Both the position numbers and the translations under genes were made by a program. 64,000 nt of DNA, taken from Nioella halotolerans. GTDB taxonomy: Bacteria; Pseudomonadota; Alphaproteobacteria; Rhodobacterales; Rhodobacteraceae. Numbering within the stretch: the stretch's first letter is position 1; every line of letters begins with the position of its first letter. The notes under the pieces were generated by a model. The model saw only the letters and a program-made list of their open reading frames with translations, was not told where the DNA came from and made no database searches. The stretch is from contig QVQC01000062.1 in NCBI GenBank assembly GCA_003428585.1, positions 52,804-116,803 of the forward strand. The letters are read 5' to 3'. Positions 8,736 to 16,922 of the stretch are shown one piece after another.

Positions 8736-10046
8736 TCAATAACGGTTGGCGATCGGCAGGTCCTCGGCCGGGAACAGGCTGATCACCTCGCAACCGGTCT
8801 CGGTCACCACGACCTCTTCTTCGATCCGCGCCGCCGAATAGCCGTCCGTCGCCGGGCAGTAGGTTTCCAGCGCGAAGACCATGCCGGTCTGGATCTCCAT
8901 CGGGTGATCCAGCGATACGGCCCGGGAAATGATCGGCCGCTCGTGCAGCGCAAGGCCGAGCCCGTGGCCGAATTGCAGACCGAAGGCCGCATCCTCGTTC
9001 GGGAAGCCGAGGCTTTCCGCCGTCGGCCAGACCGCGGCCACCTTGTCTGTGGTCACGCCCGGCTTGATCATCGCGATCGAGGCGTCGATCCATTCGCGCG
9101 CCTTGACGTAGGCGTCGTTCTGCGACGGCGTGGCGCGGCCCACGTTGAACGTGCGATAATAGCAGGTGCGATAGCCCTGATAGGATTGCAGGATGTCGAA
9201 GAAGGCCTGGTCGCCGGGGCGGATCAACCGGTCGGTGAAGTTGTGCGGATGCGGGTTGCAGCGCTCGCCGGAAATCGCATTGATTGCCTCGACGTCGTCA
9301 CTGCCCATTTCGTAGAGCATCTTGTTCGACAGCGCGACGATGTCGTTCTCGCGTACGCCGGGCTTCAACTCTTCGTAGATCATGTGGTAGACACCGTCGA
9401 CCATAGCGGCGGCCTGTGTCAGAAGCTGGATCTCGTCCCAGTTCTTGATCTCGCGCGCCGACAGCATGATCTGCTGGCCGTCCACGACCTTGATGCCCTC
9501 TTCCTGAAGCGCGTGGAACATGGCCGTCTCGGCATAGTCCACACCGACGGGCATGTCCGCCATGCCGGCGTCCTTGATGAGTTCGGCGATCATCTTGGCA
9601 TATTTTCGCATCAGGCCGAATTCGGGCGGGATGGTGCCGCGCATGCCGACGACGCCGGCAAGGCAGTGGTCGGGCTCGAGCCAGTCGGAATACTTCTGAT
9701 GGTGCACGGCGGCCGAGCCGAAATCCCAGACGTAGGGGCTGTCATCGCCGGTCAGAAGGCAGAAACGGCACATCTTGTCCCGCTCCCATTCGCCGATCTT
9801 GGTCGAGGAGACGTAGCGGATGTTGTTCACGTCGAACAGCAGCAGCGAGCCGGCCTGCGACGCCTGCAGCGCCTGCCGCGTGCGGGCAAGGCGATAGCGG
9901 CGCAGCCGGTCGTGGTCGACCCGGCGCTCGAAATCGACGGACATGTGGCCGGGGGAGGGCAGCTTGGCCTCCCACTGCCAGTTGGGTTTCAGGTCCTGCG
10001 GGGTCAGCAGGTTGGGCATCAAGGCATTGCCTGGACGGTCTGACAT
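8736..10046 (-). CDS. M24-fold (Xaa-Pro peptidase/creatinase/DddP superfamily) protein with an altered metal site
   Basis: The 436-residue protein has a creatinase-like N-terminal domain and a C-terminal pita-bread M24 domain. The expected ligands are visible at Asp284 (FFDILQSYQGY), His361 (GHGLGLALHERP), Glu394 (FALETYC) and Glu409 (ARIEEEVVV). The second canonical Asp, eleven residues after the first, is Cys295 in TCYYRTF. Members of this superfamily include aminopeptidase P, creatinase and the DMSP lyase DddP, so the fold does not define the reaction. Its place between an SDR and E1 alpha points to a small-molecule lyase or hydrolase in the pathway. ATG 10046 follows AAGGAG. Confidence 0.85.
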   Translation of the reverse strand: MSDRPGNALMPNLLTPQDLKPNWQWEAKLPSPGHMSVDFERRVDHDRLRRYRLARTRQALQASQAGSLLLFDVNNIRYVSSTKIGEWERDKMCRFCLLTGDDSPYVWDFGSAAVHHQKYSDWLEPDHCLAGVVGMRGTIPPEFGLMRKYAKMIAELIKDAGMADMPVGVDYAETAMFHALQEEGIKVVDGQQIMLSAREIKNWDEIQLLTQAAAMVDGVYHMIYEELKPGVRENDIVALSNKMLYEMGSDDVEAINAISGERCNPHPHNFTDRLIRPGDQAFFDILQSYQGYRTCYYRTFNVGRATPSQNDAYVKAREWIDASIAMIKPGVTTDKVAAVWPTAESLGFPNEDAAFGLQFGHGLGLALHERPIISRAVSLDHPMEIQTGMVFALETYCPATDGYSAARIEEEVVVTETGCEVISLFPAEDLPIANRY

Positions 10047-10109
10047 GAGACACTCCTTGGGGGGCCGTGCCCCCGCTATTCTGTGCGGTTTCGGTGGTCG
10101 CCGGCGGGG

Positions 10110-10919
10110 TTACTTGGTGACCCAGCCACCGTCGATGTGGATCATCTGGCCGGTCATGTAGTCGCTGTCGTCGCTGGCGAGGAAAGACGCGGTGCCGGTG
10201 ATATCGTCGGGGTAGGAGACCCGCTTGATCACCAGATTGTTGTCGACGATGTCGTCATAGGCTTGTCCCGCGCGCTCCTTGAAGCCGATCTCGACGAGAT
10301 CCTTGTCGAGCTGCTCCCACAGCGGGGTGACCACGACGCCCGGCGCATAGCCGTTGACGGTGATGTTGTGCTCGGCCAAGCCCAGCGCGCCGCATTCGGT
10401 CAGCGCGAGGCAGCCGTATTTCGAGGTGCAGTAGACCGTGACGTCCACCAGCGGCTTGCGGCTGGCGATACTGCCCACGTTGATGATCTTGTAGGGGTGA
10501 TCCTCCATCGGACCCTGCGCGATCATCTGGCGTGCCGCTTCCTGCATGCCCAGCCACATCGCCTTTGTGTTGACGTTCATGATCATGTCCCAGTTCTCTT
10601 CATCGATATCCATGAAGAACCGGGGCTTGTTGAGGCCGGCGTTGAAGAGCGCGACGTTGATGTTGCCGAATGCTTCCACCGTGGCGGCGACGGCGGCGGC
10701 GTTGTCCTCGCGCTTGGTGACGTCCATCTTGACCGCGATCGCCTTGCCGTTTCCGGCGGCGTTAATCCGGTCGGCGACTTTCTGCGCCTCTTCGAGATCC
10801 AGATCGCCCAAGCATACATTTGCGCCCTGCGCCGCGTAGGCCTCGGCATTGGCGGCGCCCATGCCGCGGGCGGCGCCGGTGATCAGGACATTCTTTCCGT
10901 TGAGTCGATTGGGGTCCAT
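10110..10919 (-). CDS. Short-chain dehydrogenase/reductase (SDR), copy 1
   Basis: The 269-residue classical SDR has the cofactor motif TGAARGMG, the catalytic Ser in VGSIAS and Tyr/Lys in YCTSK, and ends in GQMIHIDGGWVTK. It probably oxidises a hydroxyl group with NAD(P). It is the first gene after the fused regulator, 13 bases downstream, with AGGAGG before its ATG. The closest relative in the window is the SDR at 14046-14843. Both share NKP, DEENW-like, GMQEAARQMIAQG and ITGT segments, so they look like paralogues placed on opposite arms of the divergent locus. Confidence 0.92.
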   Translation of the reverse strand: MDPNRLNGKNVLITGAARGMGAANAEAYAAQGANVCLGDLDLEEAQKVADRINAAGNGKAIAVKMDVTKREDNAAAVAATVEAFGNINVALFNAGLNKPRFFMDIDEENWDMIMNVNTKAMWLGMQEAARQMIAQGPMEDHPYKIINVGSIASRKPLVDVTVYCTSKYGCLALTECGALGLAEHNITVNGYAPGVVVTPLWEQLDKDLVEIGFKERAGQAYDDIVDNNLVIKRVSYPDDITGTASFLASDDSDYMTGQMIHIDGGWVTK

Positions 10920-10932
10920 TGGGGTTCCTCCT

Positions 10933-12759
10933 CTAATCCCTGTCGTCTTGCATGACCTGTTCGGCCCGGGCTTGCGCCCGTGCCAGCGTTTCGCGCGGGG
11001 AGGTGACGCCCCGCAGCATGTCGTGAAGCTCCTGCCCGCAAATGGCGATCAACTCGTTGATCCGGGGCACTGGCGGGCGTGGCCAGAATTGCAGTTCGTC
11101 GCGCCATGACATCGCGTCCACCGCCTCGAACACCGGGGAAAGCTGGCGCACATCCGGATCGGCCCCGACCGAGTAGCGCGGCGCGGTGCGGCTGCCGTGC
11201 TGGATGTAGAGCTTCTGCGCCTCGGGCGAGGTGAAGGCGACGAGTGCCTTTGCCGCTTCGCGCTTGCGGCTTTCGGGCAGGTTGGCCGGAATGCACAGTA
11301 CGTAGCCGCCCACCGGCGCGATCGGGTGGCCCGCAGGCCCCGCGGGGTGCGCCAGGTAGCCGGTATTGCCGTTGGCCGGTGATTTCTCGTCCAGTTCGAA
11401 ATACGGCGCCAGCAGCGTGTAGCCATAGGCCATCGCGATCTTGCCCGCGGCGTAGGGGCGGATCCGCTCGTACCACGACATCGACAGGATGTCGGGCGGC
11501 GAGAATTCCAGCAGCGCCATCAGGTATTCGGCCGCCTCCAGCGCGCGTGGCGTGTCGATGGTCGGCACGAGATCATCGCGGTCAAGCTGGTCGGCGTCGA
11601 AGCCGCCCGCGACCGGGTCGAGGTTCAGGATCGGCTGGCCGAAATCGGCGCAGGTCATCATGAAGGTATGGCCGAGCGCGGTGCCGCGCGCCGCGTTCCA
11701 CGCGATGCCGTAGCGGCCCTTCTGCGGCTCGTGCAGCAGGCGCGCGGCTTCCAGCACGCCATCGGTGCTGTGCGGCGGTTCCAGACCCGCCTCGGCGAAC
11801 CAGTCCTTGCGGTAGAACATGAGTTCCGGCGTGGTCTGGCTGGGCACGCCGTAGGGGCGTCCGGCCCAATGCGCCGCACGCCAGCCGGCGGTGTGGAAAT
11901 CGCCGGGGTCGAGGTCTTCCACGTCGAGCACGTCGTCAAGCGGCGTCAGCAACCCCTTGGTCACGAATTCCCCGATCCACGGCAGGTCGACGGCGATGAT
12001 GTCATAGCGGCTTGTCGGACGCTCGCCGTTGCGCAGCGCCTCTTCGTGCAGCCGGTCGATGGAAAAGGCGCGCTGGCTGATCTTGGTGCCGACGACCTGT
12101 TCGAACTGGCGCTTGAGGCTTTCCATCACCATGAAGGTCGGATCGCCATGCACGAGGATGCGCAGCCCCCCGGGCAGCGACAGCGGCTCCGGCAGAACCT
12201 GCGGCGGCTGGATGGAGCGGCCCACCTGGTAGGTGCCGCCGAAATAGTACTCCGCTTCAGCCCGGTCCTGGCCCGCCTCGCCGACATGCTTTTTCGCCAT
12301 GCGCAACAGGCGGTCCGACAATTGCCCCCAATTGCCCAGCAAGGTGGCGCTGGGATGCAGCGAGAAACTCTTGCCCGACTTGGTGCGCGGGCGCGATTCG
12401 ATCAGGCCGGCCTCTTGCAGTTCGCCCAGCTTGCGCCGCGCGGTGGCATAGGGCACCGCCGAGGCCGCGATCACCGATGATGCCGTCGAAACGCGCCCCT
12501 CAAGGTGATTCCGGACGAGGTGCAGCGCCATGTTGAGATGCGGGTTGGGCGCCGCGACATCCAGTGTCGATTCGATTTCCGACGCGAAATCGTCGATCAG
12601 GTCAATGGCCTGAAGCATCTCCGACGGGGCATAGGGGGATCGTCCGGCGGCGACCGGCTTCCCTCCGAGCAAATATTCGTTTTGAATATTTTTCATGTCC
12701 CTGTCATCTTCGGATACGTGTCCCGCGATCGTGTCGCGTGGCGGATTCGGCTCCGTCAT
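10933..12759 (-). CDS. Transcriptional regulator: winged helix fused to a MalE/UgpB-like solute-binding domain
   Basis: This 608-residue protein starts at ATG 12759 (GGAGG seven bases upstream). It has no signal peptide or membrane segment. Residues about 76-137 look like a winged helix (LVRNHLEGRVSTASSVIAA, ATARRKLGELQEAGLIESR). From about residue 198 to the end it reads as a family 1 extracellular solute-binding protein (LRILVHGDPTFMVMESLKRQF, YDIIAVDLPWIGEFVTKGLL, YRKDWFAEAGLEPP, AKALVAFTSPEAQKLYIQHG). A transport receptor fold thus appears to serve as the cytoplasmic ligand sensor. It heads the leftward operon and faces the ABC operon across a 217-base gap with repeated TGAACAAA sites, so it probably controls both arms. 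An alternative start is ATG 12696. Confidence 0.85.
   Translation of the reverse strand: MTEPNPPRDTIAGHVSEDDRDMKNIQNEYLLGGKPVAAGRSPYAPSEMLQAIDLIDDFASEIESTLDVAAPNPHLNMALHLVRNHLEGRVSTASSVIAASAVPYATARRKLGELQEAGLIESRPRTKSGKSFSLHPSATLLGNWGQLSDRLLRMAKKHVGEAGQDRAEAEYYFGGTYQVGRSIQPPQVLPEPLSLPGGLRILVHGDPTFMVMESLKRQFEQVVGTKISQRAFSIDRLHEEALRNGERPTSRYDIIAVDLPWIGEFVTKGLLTPLDDVLDVEDLDPGDFHTAGWRAAHWAGRPYGVPSQTTPELMFYRKDWFAEAGLEPPHSTDGVLEAARLLHEPQKGRYGIAWNAARGTALGHTFMMTCADFGQPILNLDPVAGGFDADQLDRDDLVPTIDTPRALEAAEYLMALLEFSPPDILSMSWYERIRPYAAGKIAMAYGYTLLAPYFELDEKSPANGNTGYLAHPAGPAGHPIAPVGGYVLCIPANLPESRKREAAKALVAFTSPEAQKLYIQHGSRTAPRYSVGADPDVRQLSPVFEAVDAMSWRDELQFWPRPPVPRINELIAICGQELHDMLRGVTSPRETLARAQARAEQVMQDDRD
12671..12691. 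promoter_or_regulatory. Perfect AT-rich inverted repeat, possible operator
   Basis: Arms AAATATTC and GAATATTT surround GTTTT, giving a perfect 8-5-8 palindrome in otherwise GC-rich DNA. It lies inside the 5' coding end of the fused regulator, just downstream of its alternative ATG at 12696. Read on the minus strand its core ATTCAAAACGAAT resembles GTTCAAAATGAAC at 12835-12847. It may be an internal operator for autoregulation. Confidence 0.45.
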
Positions 12760-12817
12760 GCGGCGCCTCCCTGTCTTTTGGCGGATTGGACTGACCACAA
12801 GAACAGCACAGATATCC

Positions 12818-12850
12818 GTTCTGAACAAAGAAAAGTTCAAAATGAACAAA
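12818..12850. promoter_or_regulatory. Divergent control region with paired TGAACAAA sites
   Basis: TGAACAAA occurs at 12822-12829 and again at 12843-12850, exactly 21 bases apart (two helical turns). Each is the right half of a small palindrome: GTTC-T-GAAC at 12818-12826 and GTTCA-AAA-TGAAC at 12835-12847. The region lies between the divergent regulator and binding-protein genes. It is the best operator candidate for the fused regulator. Confidence 0.55.
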
Positions 12851-12976
12851 TCGTATGGGGAATGGGCGTCGCAAAAAGGCGATGAATGCGGCGTTCGGTC
12901 GCTTCACTCGGCGATTCCCAACCAGTCGAGCGGCCGGGGACACATTGATATGATTTCATCTAAGGGAGGAACCAGG

Positions 12977-13954
12977 ATGAATACGCGCACCAAGGCCATG
13001 ATCGCAGGCACCACCGCACTGGCCGGGCTGTCGCTCGCAGGGGCGGCTCTTGCAGAGGCGCATGGCGGCACCATGACCATCGGCATCACGCAGAACAACG
13101 TGGGCGTCGACAGCTACCAGACCACTTACGAAGAGGCGTTCATCGCCGCGGCCGAGGCCAACGATGCCGTTGATGTCGTCGTGCTTGACGCGGGCGGCGA
13201 CGTGGCGCGCCAGATCGCGCAGATGCAGGACCTGATCCAGCAGGAGGTCGACGCGATCATCATCTGGCCGACCAATGGCCAGGCCGTGATCCCCGCCGTC
13301 CGCGAGGCGCACCAGGCCGATATTCCGGTGATCGTCACCAACTCCAACATCGCGGAAGACGGCTTTGACTTCGTGTCGTCCTTCTCGGGCCCCGACAACA
13401 TCACCCAAGGCTCCCGCTCGGCGGAGATCATGTGTGATAGGTTCATCGAGCTTGGCATCGAGGATGAAGCGCGCGTTGTCGAGATCACCGGCCAGCCTGG
13501 CTACACCACCGCGATCGAACGCTCCGACGGCTTCCAGGACCGCCTGCCGGAGGTTTGCCCGAACGTCACGCTGGTGGACAGCCAGCCGGGCAACTGGAAC
13601 CGCGAGGATTCGCAGCGCGTGATGGAGGCGTTCCTGACCCAGTATGACGACATCGACGGGGTCTATTCCGGCGACGACAACATGGGTGTTGGGGCGCTGA
13701 ACGCCGCCATCGCAGCCGACCGGGCCGAGGGCATCACCTTCGTGGGCGCCACCAACTTCGCCGTCGGCTACGACGCGATGGGCCGTGGCGAATACTGGGG
13801 CTCGATCTACCAGTCGCCGGTCGATGACGCCGAGGCCGCGCTGCAAACCGCGATCGACGTGCTCAACGGCGAAGAGGTGCCGTTCCTCAACTACTTCGAC
13901 ACGCCGAAGATCACGCAGGACAACATGGACGAGTTCGACCGTCCGGTCTTCTGA
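12977..13954 (+). CDS. Periplasmic sugar-binding protein of ribose-type ABC importer (RbsB family)
   Basis: The 325-residue protein has a signal peptide (basic start, then LAGLSLAGAALA with likely cleavage before EAHGG). The mature part is a type I periplasmic binding protein with IAQMQDLIQQEVDAIIIWP, VYSGDDNMGVGALNA and similar RbsB-like blocks. It delivers the substrate to the permeases encoded at 14927-16922. ATG 12977 follows GGGAGGA. As first gene of the rightward operon, it is followed by a hairpin, a usual arrangement for higher expression of the binding protein. Confidence 0.92.
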   Translation: MNTRTKAMIAGTTALAGLSLAGAALAEAHGGTMTIGITQNNVGVDSYQTTYEEAFIAAAEANDAVDVVVLDAGGDVARQIAQMQDLIQQEVDAIIIWPTNGQAVIPAVREAHQADIPVIVTNSNIAEDGFDFVSSFSGPDNITQGSRSAEIMCDRFIELGIEDEARVVEITGQPGYTTAIERSDGFQDRLPEVCPNVTLVDSQPGNWNREDSQRVMEAFLTQYDDIDGVYSGDDNMGVGALNAAIAADRAEGITFVGATNFAVGYDAMGRGEYWGSIYQSPVDDAEAALQTAIDVLNGEEVPFLNYFDTPKITQDNMDEFDRPVF

Positions 13955-13968
13955 TCACCTGACGGGCC

Positions 13969-13996
13969 GGGGCCGGGCGGATCCATGCCCGGCCCC
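13969..13996 (+). terminator. Hairpin after the binding-protein gene
   Basis: A perfect 10-bp stem, GGGGCCGGGC with GCCCGGCCCC, encloses 8 bases. It lies 15 bases after the stop of the binding-protein gene and has no T-run. Such structures commonly protect the upstream mRNA and lower read-through into the rest of an ABC operon. Confidence 0.6.
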
Positions 13997-14045
13997 GAGC
14001 CGCCTTGACACTCAAGACAACAACAAATGACCGGGGGAGGGCGTC

Positions 14046-14843
14046 ATGGGACGTGTCTCGGGCCGTGCCTGCATCGTGACGGGCGCCGCGCAGGGAATTG
14101 GCCGCGCCATTGGCGAAGCGTTGCTCGACGAAGGCGCGGATGTCTGTTTCGCAGATATCAACGCGGAGAAGGTCGCCGAGGTGGCCGGCGCGAACGCGGA
14201 CCGCGCCAGGGCCGGCGGCGGTCGTGTCATGTCCGCGGCGGTCAATGTGACGGACCGCGAGGCGGTGCGCGCGATGATCGCCAAGACCGTCGACGCCTTC
14301 GGCAAGTTGGACGTCAAATTCAACAATGCCGGTGTGAACAAGCCGATGAACTTCCTCGACGTGACCGAGGAAAACTGGAAATTCATCATGGAGGTCAACG
14401 GGCTGGGCTGCCTCGTCGGGATGCAGGAGGCGGCGCGCCAGATGATCGCGCAGGGGCATGGCGGCAAGATCGTCAACACCGCCTCTATCGCCAGCCGGCA
14501 GGGCTTTGACAACGTGGCGCCCTACTGCGCCTCGAAATGGGCCGTGGTCTCGCTGACGCAATCGGGCGCGCGCGACCTGGCCAAGCACAACATCACCGTC
14601 ACCGGCTTCGCGCCGGGCGTGGTGGCCACGGAGATGTGGGATCAGGTCGATCAGGACCTGATGGAGATCGGCGCCGCCGATCGTCCGGGGCAGGCGATGG
14701 AAGAGTTCTCGGCCGATATTCTCAAGGGTCGCGTTGCGACGCCGGCCGATATCACCGGAACGACGACGTTCCTCGCGGCCAAGGAAAGCGACTATATGAC
14801 AGGGCAGGTCGTCATGATCGACGGAGGCATGACGCTTGTCTGA
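14046..14843 (+). CDS. Short-chain dehydrogenase/reductase (SDR), copy 2
   Basis: The 265-residue classical SDR shows TGAAQGIG for cofactor binding, FNNAGVNKPMNF, Ser in NTASIAS, the catalytic YCASK and a C-terminal GQVVMIDGGMTLV. It probably acts on a hydroxyl group of the imported compound or its product. It is a paralogue of the SDR at 10110-10919, and the two may catalyse successive or alternative oxidations. GGGGGAGG precedes ATG 14046. It sits between the binding protein and permease genes, so it is co-expressed with uptake. Confidence 0.92.
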   Translation: MGRVSGRACIVTGAAQGIGRAIGEALLDEGADVCFADINAEKVAEVAGANADRARAGGGRVMSAAVNVTDREAVRAMIAKTVDAFGKLDVKFNNAGVNKPMNFLDVTEENWKFIMEVNGLGCLVGMQEAARQMIAQGHGGKIVNTASIASRQGFDNVAPYCASKWAVVSLTQSGARDLAKHNITVTGFAPGVVATEMWDQVDQDLMEIGAADRPGQAMEEFSADILKGRVATPADITGTTTFLAAKESDYMTGQVVMIDGGMTLV

Positions 14844-14926
14844 CATCGACCTCGGGGAGAGGTCGACCGGAACGGGATTTGGAATTTTCTTCCGCGCACG
14901 CACGCGCGGATCGGGGAGGAAAGGAA

Positions 14927-15907
14927 ATGGCAGAGACGAACCTGAAAGCGTTGGGGGGCTTGCTTGCCCGTCAGGGCATTCTCGTAGCTTTCGTGGTGTT
15001 CATGATCGCCTTTGCGCTGTGGAACCCGCGCTTCATCGAGATCGACAACGTGTTCAGCGTGATCCGCTCCTCGGCGATCCTTGGGGTGATGGCGCTTGGC
15101 GTGACCTTCGTGGTAATCGGCGGCAACCTTGACCTGTCGGTCGGGTCGCTCTTGTCGTTCTCGGCCATCGTGGTGCTGGACCTGCACGAGACGCCGGGCT
15201 TCGGGCCGGCGCTTGCGATTCCGGCGATGTATGCAATGACGATGGGCATCGGCGCGGTGATCGGCTTTCTTGTCGGATACCTGAAACTCAACTCGCTGAT
15301 CGTGACGCTGGGCATGCTGTCGGCGATCCACGGCCTGACGCTGACATGGTCGGGCGGGCAGAACATGGATATCGCCAACCAGCAGGAAACGTGGTTCGGC
15401 ATCTTCGGGCGGGGCACCGCGCTTGGCATCCCGATCCCGGTGCTGATGTTCGGCCTGCTGGCCGCCGTTCTGGCAATCATCCTTGCCAAGACGCCGTTCG
15501 GCCGCAAGGTCTATGCCGTCGGCGGCAATGGCACTGCGGCGACCTTTTCGGGCATCCCCCGCGCGCGGGTGGTGTTCTTTACCTACATCATTTCCTCCTT
15601 CTGCGTGGCCACCGCGGGTCTGATCCAGGCCAGCCGCACGATGGGCGCGCAGAACACGGTCGGGCAGGGGATGGAGCTGGAGGTTCTGGCCGCCGTCATC
15701 CTCGGCGGCGCCTCGCTGCTGGGCGGATCTGGCACCGTGTTCAAGACGGTGATCGGGGTGCTGATTCTTGGCTTCATCCAGAACGGTCTGCTTCTGGCGG
15801 GTCTGGAATTCTACGTCCAGTTCGTCGTGACATGGATCATCATCATCCTTGCCGTGTGGCTCGATATCGCCACCAAGCGCGGCAAGCTCTGGTCGCCGAT
15901 CGCGTGA
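14927..15907 (+). CDS. Ribose-type ABC transporter permease 1 (RbsC family)
   Basis: The 326-residue, strongly hydrophobic protein has the BPD_transp_2 signatures GVTFVVIGGNLDLSVGS near residue 60 and LAAVILGGASLLGGSG near residue 255. It forms half of the membrane channel; permease 2, encoded 13 bases downstream, is the other. ATG 14927 follows GGGGAGGAAAGG. Having two different permeases rather than one RbsC homodimer suggests a heterodimeric pore. Confidence 0.92.
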   Translation: MAETNLKALGGLLARQGILVAFVVFMIAFALWNPRFIEIDNVFSVIRSSAILGVMALGVTFVVIGGNLDLSVGSLLSFSAIVVLDLHETPGFGPALAIPAMYAMTMGIGAVIGFLVGYLKLNSLIVTLGMLSAIHGLTLTWSGGQNMDIANQQETWFGIFGRGTALGIPIPVLMFGLLAAVLAIILAKTPFGRKVYAVGGNGTAATFSGIPRARVVFFTYIISSFCVATAGLIQASRTMGAQNTVGQGMELEVLAAVILGGASLLGGSGTVFKTVIGVLILGFIQNGLLLAGLEFYVQFVVTWIIIILAVWLDIATKRGKLWSPIA

Positions 15908-15920
15908 AGGGGGAATACCG

Positions 15921-16922
15921 ATGCAACGCGAAACACTGAAAAACCTTCTCAAGAACGGCGCCATCTGGGGCTTCATCGTGCTGGAGCTGGTCTTCTTCCA
16001 GGTCGTGGGGTCGGTCCTGTCCCTATCGGAAACCGCCTTCATCGACCCAGACAACATGCTCTTGCTGCTCAAGCAGTCGGCGCCGATCGGCATTATCGCC
16101 GTGGGCATGACGGTGATCATGATCAACGGCAATATCGACCTCAGTGTCGGGGCGACCTACGCGCTCGCCGGTATCGTCATGCTCGACTCGATGACATGGC
16201 CGATCTTCGTGGGCCTGGGCGACTGGGCGATCCCCTTTGCCTGGCTCATGGCGCTGCTGACGGGCTGCGCGCTTGGCCTGATCAACGGGCTCATCGTCTG
16301 GAAAACGGGGGTCGATGCCTTCATCGTGACGCTGGGCGCGATGCTCGGCTTTCGCGGGCTGGTGTTCATGTATAATGGCCAGCAGCCGACCTATCACCTG
16401 AACTGGACGATGGTGGATATCGCCGAATGGGGCGTCTTTGGGCTGCAGACCTCCGCGCTGGTTTTCATCGGCGTGTCGTTACTGGTCTGGCTGATGATGA
16501 CGCGCACGGTTCATGGCCGCAACGCCTATGCCATCGGCAACAACCGCGAGGCGGCGGTCAATGCTGGCATCCGGGTCGGGCCGCACATCCTGATCAACTT
16601 CGTGCTGATCGGCTTTCTCGCGGCCTTGTCGGCGGTGGCCTTCTATTCCGGCAGCGGGTCCGTGAACCCCAATGACGGCATGCTGTTCGAACTTTGGGCG
16701 ATCACCGCGGTCGTGCTGGGCGGCACCAAGCTGGCGGGCGGGGCCGGGTCCATCGTTGGCACGTTCGGTGGCGTCATCGCGATCCAGCTGCTGCGCAAGG
16801 GGCTGGGCCATATCGGTGCCCAGACCGAAACCGTCAACCTCGTGATCGGGCTGATCCTGATCGCGGTGCTGCTCCTCGACAAGCAGCTCAACCGTCAAGG
16901 CCAGCAGGAGTTGAAGCTATGA
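15921..16922 (+). CDS. Ribose-type ABC transporter permease 2 (RbsC family)
   Basis: The 333-residue integral membrane protein has GMTVIMINGNIDLSVGATYA near residue 65 and WAITAVVLGGTKLAGGAG near residue 260, the same family signatures as permease 1. ATG 15921 lies after GGGGG. Its TGA overlaps the ATG of the ATPase gene (ATGA), so translation is probably coupled. The C-terminal part is close to the truncated permease at the left window edge. Confidence 0.92.
   Translation: MQRETLKNLLKNGAIWGFIVLELVFFQVVGSVLSLSETAFIDPDNMLLLLKQSAPIGIIAVGMTVIMINGNIDLSVGATYALAGIVMLDSMTWPIFVGLGDWAIPFAWLMALLTGCALGLINGLIVWKTGVDAFIVTLGAMLGFRGLVFMYNGQQPTYHLNWTMVDIAEWGVFGLQTSALVFIGVSLLVWLMMTRTVHGRNAYAIGNNREAAVNAGIRVGPHILINFVLIGFLAALSAVAFYSGSGSVNPNDGMLFELWAITAVVLGGTKLAGGAGSIVGTFGGVIAIQLLRKGLGHIGAQTETVNLVIGLILIAVLLLDKQLNRQGQQELKL

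Noticed and set aside
8736-10046. Call as proline peptidase or as DddP
   Set aside because: A metal ligand is replaced and the N-terminal region differs from DddP as I remember it. Only the fold is supported.
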